Source of the DNA: Sipunculus nudus
Taxonomy: Eukaryota; Annelida; Sipuncula; Golfingiida; Sipunculidae
Length of the DNA stretch: 64,000 bases
Reading direction: 5' to 3'
Assembly: GCA_026874595.1 (NCBI GenBank)
Contig: CM049313.1
Location: forward strand, 65,230,159 to 65,294,158
A program made the position numbers and the translations under genes. Under the pieces are notes generated by a model, which was not told the origin of the DNA, did no database searches, and was given only the letters and a program-made list of their open reading frames with translations. Below, in pieces: positions 38,180 to 48,984 of this stretch (its first letter is position 1; each line of letters starts with the position of its first letter).

Positions 38180-39214
38180 TCATGTTTTCAGTAGGTAGTT
38201 TGCAAAATATAGGTAAAATGACCTAATATCAGGTTTCCAAGGAGATTGGTTTTCGACCTCCCTGGATAAACAGTAAGTAGGGTTTTTTGTGCGGACGGTT
38301 ACGATTTGTGCCCTGTTAACGGACGAACTGCTTCATCTGAGATATCAAAATAGGGGAAAAATACGTAAAAATTCTTTTAGAAAATTACAGGTGGCGCCAC
38401 CAGTCTTCAGGAAATGATGAAACACTCCATAACCAATATGGATGGAAAAAATCATTTAAAACAATGCTTAAGTAATTCTGATACTGGATCTTTTGTATCA
38501 TTTTTTTTCTTATTCTTGGAGGTACTTTTGAGCCCATGGCTGAGTGGATATTTCACAGTGATCTTATTTCAAGTTTCCATGGGGACTTGTTATGGACCGC
38601 CTATATGATAATATAAGTAGATCCTAGGGATTAGCCAATATCTACAATATCTAACCCCAGAATAACTGGATGCTCAACATCATGTTTTCTGTCTGTATTT
38701 GCAAAACAAAGATCACGATGACCTTATTTCAGGTTTCCGAGGAGATTACTCTAGGACCTCCATTGCAGTAGAGTAAGAAGTTTCTTAGCTTACTGTTGCG
38801 AGTTGTGCGCGGTTTACGGATGAAAATATTAGGGTCTCAAAATAAATAAACAAAAATGCGTAAAATGAGAAACAAATACAGGTGGCGCCACCAGTCTTCA
38901 GGGAATGATGAAACACTAAAAGAGCAATATGCATGGGAAACATTTTTGCAATCTGTGCATTGGTTATTCAGATATTTGAGCTTTTTTTTTTTTCCTATTC
39001 TAGGGGTACTCCCGAGCCTCAAAGCTTTGGGAATATAGGTCACAGTAACCAATTTTCAAGTTTCAAAGAAGACATTTTATGGACCCCTTTAGATTTTCAG
39101 TTAGGTTTTTCAAGGTCCAGTGGTTACGAGTCGTGCCCTGTTAACGGGCAGAAGGCATACGATGGACAAAGAGTGATCGCTGTAGCTCAAATGACTTTCA
39201 GTCAGCTCAGCTAA
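38180..39214 (-). mobile_element. Nested or tandem copies of the terminal-hairpin repeat
   Basis: The outer copy, 38,846–39,214, pairs with 34,903–35,262 and ends in CAGTCAGCTCAGCTAAAAT. Two 5'-truncated units precede it (about 38,390–38,835 and 38,180–38,340). Each repeats the order GGTGGCGCCACC (38,390 and 38,881), CAGTCTTCAGG, and later TGCCCTGTTAACGG. They lie at the inner boundary of the right arm. Confidence 0.65.
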
Positions 39215-40004
39215 AATGAAGACTGTATACTGGATCGATTAAGGGGGCTGGGCTTCCGAAAGCTTGTGCACAACGGCGTCACAAAGCAAGTCTTTAAACA
39301 TGTGTAAATCATTAACATTACTTATTTTAAGTAACACATTAGCACAGAAACACAACCATCTAACAATTTTGTTTACTTGTAATTATTCAGTTGTTCATTA
39401 TATTTTTTGTATGGGAGGGGGAGCACACCCTTGTTTCATCCCTAAAGTTGAATAAAGTAAATTTAATCATTAAGAAATAAAAATATTGTTCCCAACAGTA
39501 TATTTCAAACAGCCCAGGTATATTATCACGTCTTTATACTGTACAATTCTATACTGAATGTTCATTTTCGGTATCAAGATAACAATATAACTATTTTTTT
39601 TATTTTTCACACCTTATGTCAGATTTATACAGATGCATTAGTTATAATCACATGACAACTATGCTTCACATGATACTGGCCTTTTCTTGCTCGGCGAGAA
39701 AACCATAGTAATACATGGTGAAATGGGTCACAACACCTCGTTCACACCTCTCTTTTTTTAGAATCCCCTGTAAAAAATTCTTAAGACTGTGGAAAATATA
39801 TTTTTCTTCTGAACTCTGAGGACAGAGTGGCCTGCTATTTCCAGCTAGTTTAGTTTATCCTGTTTTACCAAAGCCGGAAAGACAAAAAACTCTTATCTAT
39901 GAATATCATTGTATCATTTTCTGAGAATATTAGGAAAAAAGGCTAGATCAATTCTCTGGTCTTCATTTACCTCATTTTAGACGTTTACGTTTCCGTGGCT
40001 GCAG

Positions 40005-40067
<63 letters not shown>

Positions 40068-40400
40068 GTATAATACAATAAGGTTCAAAAGGTCACAGTT
40101 AAATTGCTCTATCGAATAGGGGAGCATTAAAAATATTAACCTATGTGTATACTTTGCTTGATTTCATATTGACATTAAGTTAACTATACATGTAGTAAAA
40201 TATTATATGTGTATGTGTTTGTGATTTGCACGACACACCTTAAAACATGACGTGATCATCACACTGACACCGAACTCTGATTAACGAGAAAACCGCAACT
40301 GGTCCGTGACATGTACAAGCTCAGTTCAGGATATTTGTGTACGAAAGTGACGACAATATCACATAATGAGTACACAAAACTACGCACTACGTGAGCTTGT
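39215..40400. other. Non-coding arm sequence upstream of the intact gene
   Basis: Pairs with about 34,010–34,900 up to 40,005, then a (TA)n tract at 40,006–40,065 where left–right homology stops. No gene seen. Confidence 0.55.
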
Positions 40401-40402
40401 GT

Positions 40403-40432
40403 TGATAGCAGAGCGGTATCGAGTGTGCTTTT
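40403..40432 (+). promoter_or_regulatory. Conserved 5'-flank block of the intact NNMT-like gene
   Basis: GATAGCAGAGCGGTATCGAG followed by TGTGCTTTTA, about 60–90 bp before the ATG. The same block (GCAGAGCGGTATCAAGTGT) lies upstream of the decayed exon 1 at 12,599 and again at 63,933–63,965 near the window end, although the exon beside it is wrecked. The TTTTAAAT just after could serve as a weak TATA element. Function inferred only from conservation and position. Confidence 0.4.
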
Positions 40433-40491
40433 AAATTACAATAATTTTAATACGCTACTAGTTCCAAGGTTTTCCGTGGTATATACGGATC

Positions 40492-40642
40492 ATGTCAAAT
40501 TCAACAATGTACAGATTTGCTCAGCAATATGAGAATGATTTTGATCCCCAAATGTACCTTGAAACCATGGTGTTGCATCACTTTGCACTGGAAGAAGTAA
40601 GAAAACCTGTTATTACATTGCAGCACAGGGTTTTCAAGCAAC
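40492..40642 (+). CDS. Exon 1 of the intact NNMT-like gene
   Basis: ATG at 40,492 opens MSNSTMYRFAQQYEND, then FDPQMYLE, the N-terminal cap motif (Y-x3-F-x-P-x2-YL). The exon ends after one base of codon 51 at a GTAAGT donor, the same phase as the other copies. Confidence 0.88.
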
Positions 40643-41379
40643 GTAAGTACTCAATAAATATGAGCTCTATTACAGTAGACCTAACCCTTCTTTCTAAAAT
40701 AAGCCACTTACATCATTTAACTCAGCTGAGAGTTAGTTCGATTAACCTTTAACGTGGGATGTTATTGCTTCATCCATCAGAAAGGTACTGATATAACTTT
40801 TAAAATTAAGCTGAAATCATATTACTGTTACAAAAAAATATTCGAACTGGATGCCTTTCTCTCTTATGACAGTCTGTAACTTTTAAAATTAAGCTGAAAT
40901 CGTGTTATTGTTACAATATTATTTGAACTGGATGCTTTTCTCTCTAATGACAGTTCAGACAAGATCGGTCCATATTTTTATATCAAAATGTACGCTGAAT
41001 TTAATATGACAGTTAACCAGTTAACTTTTAGAAAAAATTTCATAAAGTACCCGCCATACTTAAATCCTTCGGAAACTTTATCCGTCGTTAAAAACTATCG
41101 CCAATCATATAGTCTGCAGGCAATCATAAAATAGACTTTACTTTTTCAGTCAAATAGGTTATGGCTGATAATATGGAAGTATTACAGCCACTTTATCTGT
41201 CATATTGCAATGTTTTGACCAAAATGACTAAGAAAGCGTAATGGTTATTATTAATGATTAATGCTTTTCTGCAGCACTACTTCCTTTTGATTTCACAAAA
41301 GCAGTCCGTGTTCATACGATTACCAACTAAAATTTTTAAATAGCTTGATCAATGTAAATATAGTTTCGTACCCAACTGG

Positions 41380-41450
<71 letters not shown>

Positions 41451-42267
41451 TATATCAAGTGGTTATATATAATATACCTTTTTACTGATGCAAGGAGACC
41501 ACTTTTAAACGTCATAGATAAAAAATATGATTACAGACTGTAGTTCGCGCAGCATGGGTCACGCTGACCCAATTTTAGGGAAATGGCTCTAATGACTTAA
41601 GGGAAAATCACTATTTATCATCTATTTCGATACCTTACAAAAATCCTTATTTTTCCTCAAGTGTATGTCAAAAACCCATGTCAGCCTCTTTAGATTAATT
41701 CATATTCGTTTCCCTTTCAGACGGGGTCCAAGGTGAGAGAGTGCTGGATGTTGGGACCGGACCTTGTGCGCACCTTACACTGGTACCAGCACAACACTTC
41801 CGGGAAGTTTACCTGAGTGACTACCTGTCAAGGTGCAGACAGTTTCTTAGAGACTGGCAGGAGCAGCCTGATAAAGCCTACAATGTGACGCCTCTGACGC
41901 AGCATGTGGCTAGTCTCTACGGAAATGTGTAAGACGTCTTAAATCGAATTTTACAATAATAAGAAATAGCAAATTGGAAGCAATTCTCAATGTTTCACTA
42001 GGTACCTTGTGTTTCTTCCTCCAACAAATGCGTATTGACAACTAATCATATCTTGCTTAGGGATAGCTTTAATCTTCAAACTAATATTTGGCTCAGGTTT
42101 ATTTATCAACATTGATCGAACTAATTCTTCTTTCCCGGTTCCTGTATTAATGTTATCATCGCCTGTTCTTACCCAGTGGCAGAGTTCTCCTTTGAACAAT
42201 TGTCTTATCTATATATAGTAAAGGAAAAATCTGAATCTGAAGGTTATCTGAATCTGGTGTTTCAATA

Positions 42268-42320
<53 letters not shown>

Positions 42321-43257
42321 AATATGACCAGAAACCTACATCAGATATCGGGTCGCTCATCATAAGAGGGGACAGACCAAATAACCATTCTTGAGACGGA
42401 AGAGTAATGACCCACTGATTTCTTTTGTTCAGATCCATTTGAAGATGGACGAGGCCCTTTAACAGATTCCTACTATATGTTGATAGCATTTAACTTGTCA
42501 TATGCCCGTCCCCCCTCCTCGTTTATATACCGATATCAATAACAGTTTCACATTAATATATTTAAATATTATATATTAAATATAATTATATTCCTAAATT
42601 ATAAACTTAAATGTTATATAATTTTATTTTATCAACAACAAAACATATAAAAATATAATAATTTTAGTTTTTAGAAAGAAACTAATGTATATCAATGAAT
42701 AAAATCGGGTTTCAGACTTTTACCTATCAAATTCGGTCAAAGTTTAATAACATATCTAACCATTTACATTGATTTCCACCGAGGCAAAATAAATCAACAC
42801 GCTAGTCTAGGTACAAATGGGACAGGTATTTACAAGTGGATTTGAGAAGAGAAAAAAAATCATTTGCTTTTAATTTACAAGGGGTTACAAAATGGAATAC
42901 CTCAGTCGTTCTAGTAAAGCTAGATACGGTTATTTAAAGATCATGGAATCGGTAAAATAAATAATCGGTATGATACAAGGATCATGCACAAGGGGAGCAT
43001 TTATTATATTCTCTCTTTTCACTTTTGTATTCAATCCTATATGTATGCATGGGTAGGTGGTGGTAGGATATTGGGTCTGCCCCACCTTTAATCTTAAGAT
43101 GGGCCATACAATATTCAATCGTTTATTTGGTTAGAACAATCGTAAGATCAGAACCAAAGATGGCGCCCAACTATGGACATAAAGGTGTGGAGCATTGGTG
43201 TCGTTTGTTTTATAGACTAACCTGTTTATTATTCGACTACAAACTGACATGACTAAA

Positions 43258-43302
<45 letters not shown>

Positions 43303-44186
43303 TGTCAGATTTTCAGAAAATTGTTTATATTCCGAATCAATCCCTGGGCAACTTTTATATAGTCATTCATTTGTTTCAAATCATGTTTATAATGGAATCG
43401 AAGAAATATGTAGAAAAGGTGATAAAGCGCCCTGTGTTTCAATTGTTCTTGATTACACTGTGGAAAGAAGAACCATCCATGTTCACATCATTTATGTTTC
43501 CTATGATACGACCATCATTAACCAACGTTCCTCCAATATCTCTCACGTTCACATTATCCAGTCACATGTTAATCGTCCATCCCAAATTTCAGTACTGGTA
43601 AAATGCTTTTTTTTTTAAAATACGTATCTGTGCATTCTATTATACAATATAATGATATATGTTTTGAGAATTTTAACTTAGGGAGTAAACCACAGTAAAC
43701 CAGTATTGCAATAGTAATTGCAAGTATTGTAATGAAAATTAAACATCGTTTTCAAGGACACCGCCAGAATTTTATGAAGAAACGTTGAGGCAGAGAATCA
43801 AGGGAGTTCTTCCCGTTGATGTTCTTCTGGAAGACCCTTTCCTGGGCCAAGCGGTCGTTCCAATGGACTGCATAACAACATCTGCTTGTTTGGAAGCGGC
43901 CTGCCCCACCCTCGAAGATTTTGAAAAATCTGTACTGAACTTGATGAAATATCTAAAAACTGATGGGTATTTCTTCCATATGACCATTATATCAGATGAT
44001 CATTATTTTCTTGGTGACGTAAAGTTTGACGGATTAAGCATCACGTCAGATCAGATAAAGCAAGCTTACACGAAAGGTGGTCTTACTCCTGTGTTTTATG
44101 AAGAAAGGGGTTTAGGGAAAGCCCTCCTCGAAACCTTGAATGGTGACGCTGCTGGACTCGCCATTGGACTTTGGACCAAAAATTAG
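40492..44186 (+). CDS. Intact NNMT/INMT-like N-methyltransferase, three exons, 262 aa
   Basis: Predicted cytosolic SAM-dependent N-methyltransferase of the NNMT/PNMT/INMT family; substrate unknown (nicotinamide, indolethylamine and phenylethanolamine types all share this fold). Exon 1 is 40,492–40,642 (151 nt), exon 2 is 41,721–41,928 (208 nt), exon 3 is 43,757–44,186 (430 nt). The joined frame is open from ATG to TAG, 789 nt, close to the 260–285 aa usual for the family. Donors are GTAAG at 40,643 and 41,929; acceptors are CCTTTCAG and TTTTCAAG. Cap motif at residues about 13–24, motif I VLDVGTGP at 58–65, MDCITTSACLEAAC at 156–169, DGYFFHM at 189–195, HYFLGD at 202–207. It is the only copy in the window with all three exons undamaged. 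The left arm keeps only exon 3. Confidence 0.9.
41384..41456. repeat. (TA)n microsatellite in intron 1 of the intact gene
   Basis: Interrupted once by TGTATATA. Another (TA)n tract lies at 40,006–40,065 just before the gene, and further tracts at 42,272–42,321 and 43,260–43,298 in intron 2. The left arm lost everything between the TA tracts that flank exons 1 and 2. Confidence 0.85.
41721..41928 (+). CDS. Exon 2 of the intact NNMT-like gene (SAM-binding motif I)
   Basis: Polypyrimidine-rich acceptor TTTCCCTTTCAG, then GVQGERVLDVGTGPCAHL. Motif I (58–65) and the acidic SDYLSR loop are intact. It ends in SLYGNV with a GTAAG donor. Confidence 0.9.
43757..44186 (+). CDS. Exon 3 of the intact NNMT-like gene
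   Basis: Starts TPPEFYEETLRQRIKG and carries MDCITTSACLEAAC, LKTDGYFFHM, HYFLGDVKF and a C-terminus AGLAIGLWTKN. The acceptor has a rather weak pyrimidine tract (ATCGTTTTCAAG) but is the same in the left arm. Stop at 44,184–44,186. Confidence 0.9.
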
Positions 44187-44473
44187 CGATATATAGTGGA
44201 ATATTTTTAGTTTTGACAATATTGTGGTTTCAAATTCTTCATTGTCATAAGTTTATAGCTTTTACATGAAGAATTATAACCAAGATGTTTCAGTAGAGGA
44301 AAATATTGATATTATTTGATATTATTATATTAATCTGACAAAGATTAATTTACATCAAATGCGATTAATTTGTAAAGCGCTTAAACAAACAGTCGTGAAA
44401 CATTTGCAAGGTGTATCACTGTTTAAATATCAATTATTTGACATTCATTAGTTTCAACGTTTGTTCATATCTG

Positions 44474-44688
44474 GCCCCTGTGGCTGAGTGGCTTTGGTAC
44501 GTAATTCTAAGACACTCGATTAATTCATCCAAAATGCAACGATAAAATGTAACGGCATATTCTGTTAATGGCCATCTATATTTACAGGAATGATCTTACA
44601 CCTGTGCAGAATGCATGAAATAGTAACGGTTGTTAATGGTGTTTCTTTTCATCTTATTTTTTTTTATGTTAGACTTCTGAGTTACAGG
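44474..44688 (+). repeat. Right-only segment starting with a tRNA-like A box
   Basis: Begins GGCCCCTGTGGCTGAGTGG, where TGGCTGAGTGG matches a pol III A box, and then has no clear B box. The left arm shares the first ~22 bases and lacks the next ~190. It may be a tRNA-derived SINE fragment deleted on the left, or chance. Confidence 0.3.
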
Positions 44689-44949
44689 GATGACTGTCAA
44701 TTTATAAATTCCGCAAAACATATAGTTTTGATTTTAGGAAATCTTCTCTGAAAACAAAATAGGGTTAAAGTGACATGTTCTACGAAGTAAGAAATATTTT
44801 TGTCGTTTGTTGAACGAACATGTTTTTATTGTTTTTACAATTTTTTTATTATACGTCTTTCCATACAAGAAAGTAAATATTGTTATGAGAGCCGGTAAGT
44901 AAAAAAAATATCAATTTACCGATACGGTGCAGAAGCTGAAAATCCGGCA

Positions 44950-44954
<5 letters not shown>

Positions 44955-45011
<57 letters not shown>

Positions 45012-45041
45012 TACATATATATAGATTTATATATATATATA
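44955..45041. repeat. (TA)n microsatellite, right arm
   Basis: Partner of the tract at about 31,050–31,131. Interrupted by ACATATATACAT and TAGATT. Open frames through it are artefacts. Confidence 0.85.
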
Positions 45042-46136
45042 CAATTGCTATAGCGTTTGAGGCTGATGGATCAAGCATATTGGCATATTTTTTTTTTTTG
45101 CTTGATTTTATTAAAAACACACAGAAGCAGCTACTTGGGAAATATGTAGCAGCAATCGTAACAGCCGTGTTTTCACGATGGGAACTTGATCAAGACACGT
45201 GTAGGGGAAGGATCTATACGTTATCGATTAGGGGGACGACGGGTTGCAGCGGGGTGTAGCATTCGTGTGCTTGATGTGATGGATATATATATACAAATAT
45301 ATGTATATGTGTGTGTGTGATAAGTTGACCATTTTCCTCTGTAATTGATGTATGTATACATCCATACAACATCTGGAAAAATCATGCAAATGACCTTGAC
45401 AGTTCAACTTGCCACCTCCAGCAACCTTTCTCCTTTGATCAATGAAAATTTTGTTGCTGCATACAGTGGTCGAGACACATGGTCATTAGATTATCTATGG
45501 CCAGGGTTCGCTTTTAACATAATCTTCGCTTGTCCAGACAAAACAATTTCTGTCCAAGGCTTTCTGTCCCAAGTTCCTGAGAAAAAATGAACAGCTTGGA
45601 CTACCCAAGACGGAGGTCCTCAATATTAATCTATTGGTATATACTGGAGGGATACTTGTTTGTCTCCCCGAAATTCGGTCCACATTTGGTTGTCCCGTTT
45701 GTGTCCCGTTGGTGTCTTTTTCCTAATATTTAAGGAAGAAGCGCAGACCAAGAGGGCGCGATTATCTTCAGGCTGAAGTTAGGGGAAATTCATAAATGTC
45801 TCGCTGTTTTCGCAGTAACAAGTAATTAGTGTCTGTTTAAGTCGCTCCGCGACAACTAGGTTATAGTTTTATCCAAGTTTCATACTTCAACATTTACTTA
45901 ATATTCTAAATATGCACATCAACAAGCGGTAGGTAGAATGACAAGCAGGCAAGAAAATTAATGCTTTCGTTAATTACATCAACGCAACTCTACTAACTGT
46001 GTCTATTGGCTTGCAGCCGCAAGCTCAGAGAGCAAGCTATATCTGTAGTTGTTACAAATGTCTATATGTTTAGAGTGAGTACATAACAAGCTTATCATTG
46101 TTATGTATTTTATGTATCAGATAGATTCCGCTCTAA

Positions 46137-46546
46137 GAAATGTAAAGCTAATTCTCTGGGTATATAGCAGATATTCTAGGATGTATTGTGAAGATATTGA
46201 GATAAATATTATCGTAAGGGTATATATAAGCTACTAAGGGCGCTTCGGGTTATGTATTCAGGGCAAACATGGTGATGCTTGTCGTTTTCATTGTCTTAAT
46301 AAAGTGGTCGTGAATAATGATGTTAAACGTGTGATATATTTCCTGTTCCCAACATTGTTTTATATATCTTTAGCATGCAGAAGGTGTATTAATATCAATA
46401 CAGAGTTCACCAAGTAGGCATAGTCAGGCGGGATTATTGTTTTCAATTGTTCATGTTCTATATGTGTGTCCCAGTGAGAAAGGTGTAAGGTTCTGTTGTA
46501 TTAGGTGTCCTTGTAACCTACATGTTTGTTTCTTTCTTCTGAGACT
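46137..46546 (+). repeat. 410-bp direct repeat, proximal copy
   Basis: Matches 51,511–51,920 without indels at an offset of 5,374 bp. The one difference I found is a G here (AAGGGCGCTT) where the other copy has A. The left arm has this sequence once (about 29,590–29,999). Homology to the left arm enters through this copy and leaves through the distal one. Confidence 0.9.
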
Positions 46547-46550
46547 TCCC

Positions 46551-48430
46551 AGCTAGCCAAAAATAGTTACCTCAACGTTGTACTAACTGTCGTGTTTTAG
46601 TTGGGATAATGTTTTTCCTTTAACAGCAAAATAACGTGAATCAGGAAAGTTTTCTTGTAGTAATAATAACGTTTTTTTCACAACAAACGTTGCCACAACG
46701 TTTACTCAACCTTGCAAAAACGTTTGAAATGTTATCAGAACGTTTTGTTAACATTAAAAATATGATTATTGTTCCCACAACAACCTGACAACGTAACCGT
46801 AACGTCGAAAAATGGTGACCCAACGGCGTCTTGGCGACGTTTTCACAACGCCATTAGAAGTACACTCATAAGCCATCTAAGCAATGTTTCAGCGACATAT
46901 TAAAGAATATGATATGGAGCGTATCTGACGTTTCTGCAATGTTGTAAGGACGTGTTTAGCCCAAAATGGTTACCTCAACGTTGTACTAACTGTCGTGTTT
47001 TAGTTGGGATAACGTTTTCCCTTTAACAGCAAAACAACGTGAATCAGGAAAGTTTTCTTGTAGTAATAATAACGTTTTTTTTCACAACAAACGTTGCCAC
47101 AACGTTCATTCGACCTTACAAAAACGTTTGAAATGTTATTAGAACGTTTTGTTAACATTAAAAATAAGTTTATTGTTCCCACAACAACCTGACAACGTTA
47201 CCGTAACGCCGCAAAATGGTGACCCAACGGCGTCTTGGCGACGTTTTCACAACGCTATTAGAAGTACACTCATATGCCATCTAAGCAATGTTTTAGCGAC
47301 ATATTAAAGAATATGATATGGAGCGTATCTGACGTTTCTGCAATGTTGTTAGGACGTGTTTAGCCCAAAATGGTTACCTCAACGTTGTACTAACTGTCGT
47401 GTTTTAGTTGGGATAACGTTTTCCCTTTAACAGCAAAACAACGTGAATCAGGAAAGTTTTCTTGTAGTAACAATAACGTTTTTTTCACAACAAACGTTGC
47501 CACAACGTTCATTCAACCTTACAAAAACGTTTGAAATGTTATTAGAACGTTTTTTTTAACATTAAAAATATGTTTATTGTTCCCACAACAACCTGACAAC
47601 GTAACCGTAACGCCGCAAAATGGTGACCCAACGGCGTCTTGGCGACGTTTTCACAACGCCATTAGAAGTACACTCATATGTCATCTAAGCAATGTTTCAG
47701 CGACATATTAAAGAATATGATATGGAGCGTATCTGACGTTTCTGCAATGTTGTAAGGACGTGTTCAGCCAAAAATAATTACCTCAACGTTGTACTAACTG
47801 TCGTCTTTTAATTTGGATAACGTTTTTCCTTTAACAGCAAAACAACGTGAATCAGGAAAGTTTTCTTGTAGTAATAATAACGTTTCTTCCAAAACAAACA
47901 TTGCCAAAAGGTTTACTCAACCTTACAAACAAGTGTAAATATTATAGAAACGTTTTGTTAACATTTAAAATGGGTATTTATTGTTCCTATAATAATCTAA
48001 CGTTCCAACAATAATCTGACAACGTTAGCTTAACGCCGCTAAATGGTGATCAAACAGGGTCTCGACGACGTTCTTACAATGGTTTTATCGGGTTCTGAAA
48101 GGATGTTTGGACATTTTGTAAACGTTTTATCAAGGTTATTTGCACGTATTCGGTGGGAAACGATCCAGTCACATACAGGAAACGTACAACGTTTTACATT
48201 AGTTTCCTACAAAACGTTATTGCAACGGCAAAGTGGAAAGTTTTTTTTAAACAGTGTTATAATGTTTTCTCAATAAAACATTTGAACGACGTTCAATACT
48301 GACAATGTTTCGACAAAGTTCGCACCATGGTACTTTCGGGAACAAAAAGCACTGCTGAAACGTGTAATCAAAGTTATAAGGACGTATTAAAGGAATACGA
48401 TCCATTCACCTAAGAGAAACATTTATACAC
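46551..48430 (+). repeat. AACGTT-rich tandem array, 404-bp unit
   Basis: The anchor ACCTCAACGTTGTACTAACT recurs at 46,569, 46,972, 47,376 and 47,780 (spacing 403–404 bp). Units 1–3 are nearly identical. The fourth is diverged and runs on to about 48,430. AACGTT and CAACGTTG words are very dense throughout. No ORF of note; likely a satellite or the internal array of an unknown DNA element. Absent from the left arm. Confidence 0.85.
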
Positions 48431-48984
48431 AGGATTTGACATTAAAAACAACTTTTATTTAGGTTTTTGAGTTCTACAAATGATAAATGTAACAATATAC
48501 TCCCTTAACACGTTCTCTCGAACTGGTACAAAATCCAATGATTGTTATATTGTTTTTATTATTATAATAAATATCTGGTCAGCATCTGATACAGAAGTCT
48601 ATATCACCTTTCTGTATGTAATCAGTTCTACTTTACATTTAGGTCATAGTTTTTAAACATGTGAAACAACTGACCAATAACAATGTAGATATAACAATCA
48701 AATATAACGTAAGTGGCAAATGATACAGTGATAAATTCATAGATCATGATGATCACATCCTTAATCGCCTTTTCTTTAATAGCTGCCCCTCTGCATAAGT
48801 ACAATCACTATACATATATATCGCATATTACTGTAACTTAAGGTGCAACAATAAAAAGGTCATGATGTTGCATAAAATTGTTTGTAGGGTTAGTTATTAG
48901 GCTAACTATAAACATGGCCTACCATTAACCATTGTCATATGACAGGCATTTGAAAACATATCTCCTACTTGGCGGACTTGAGTA

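Larger units (their letters stand above)
35263..38845. other. Asymmetric spacer of the giant inverted repeat
   Basis: About 3.6 kb without an inverse partner. It holds (TA)n, a 16-nt exon-1-like scrap on the minus strand (about 35,561–35,576, ACGTTTCATGAAAG), a plus-strand NNMT-like pseudogene and truncated copies of the terminal-hairpin repeat near its right edge. Confidence 0.7.

Noticed and set aside
31050-45041. Many IYIYIY-rich frames
   Set aside because: Translations of (TA)n microsatellites; not genes.
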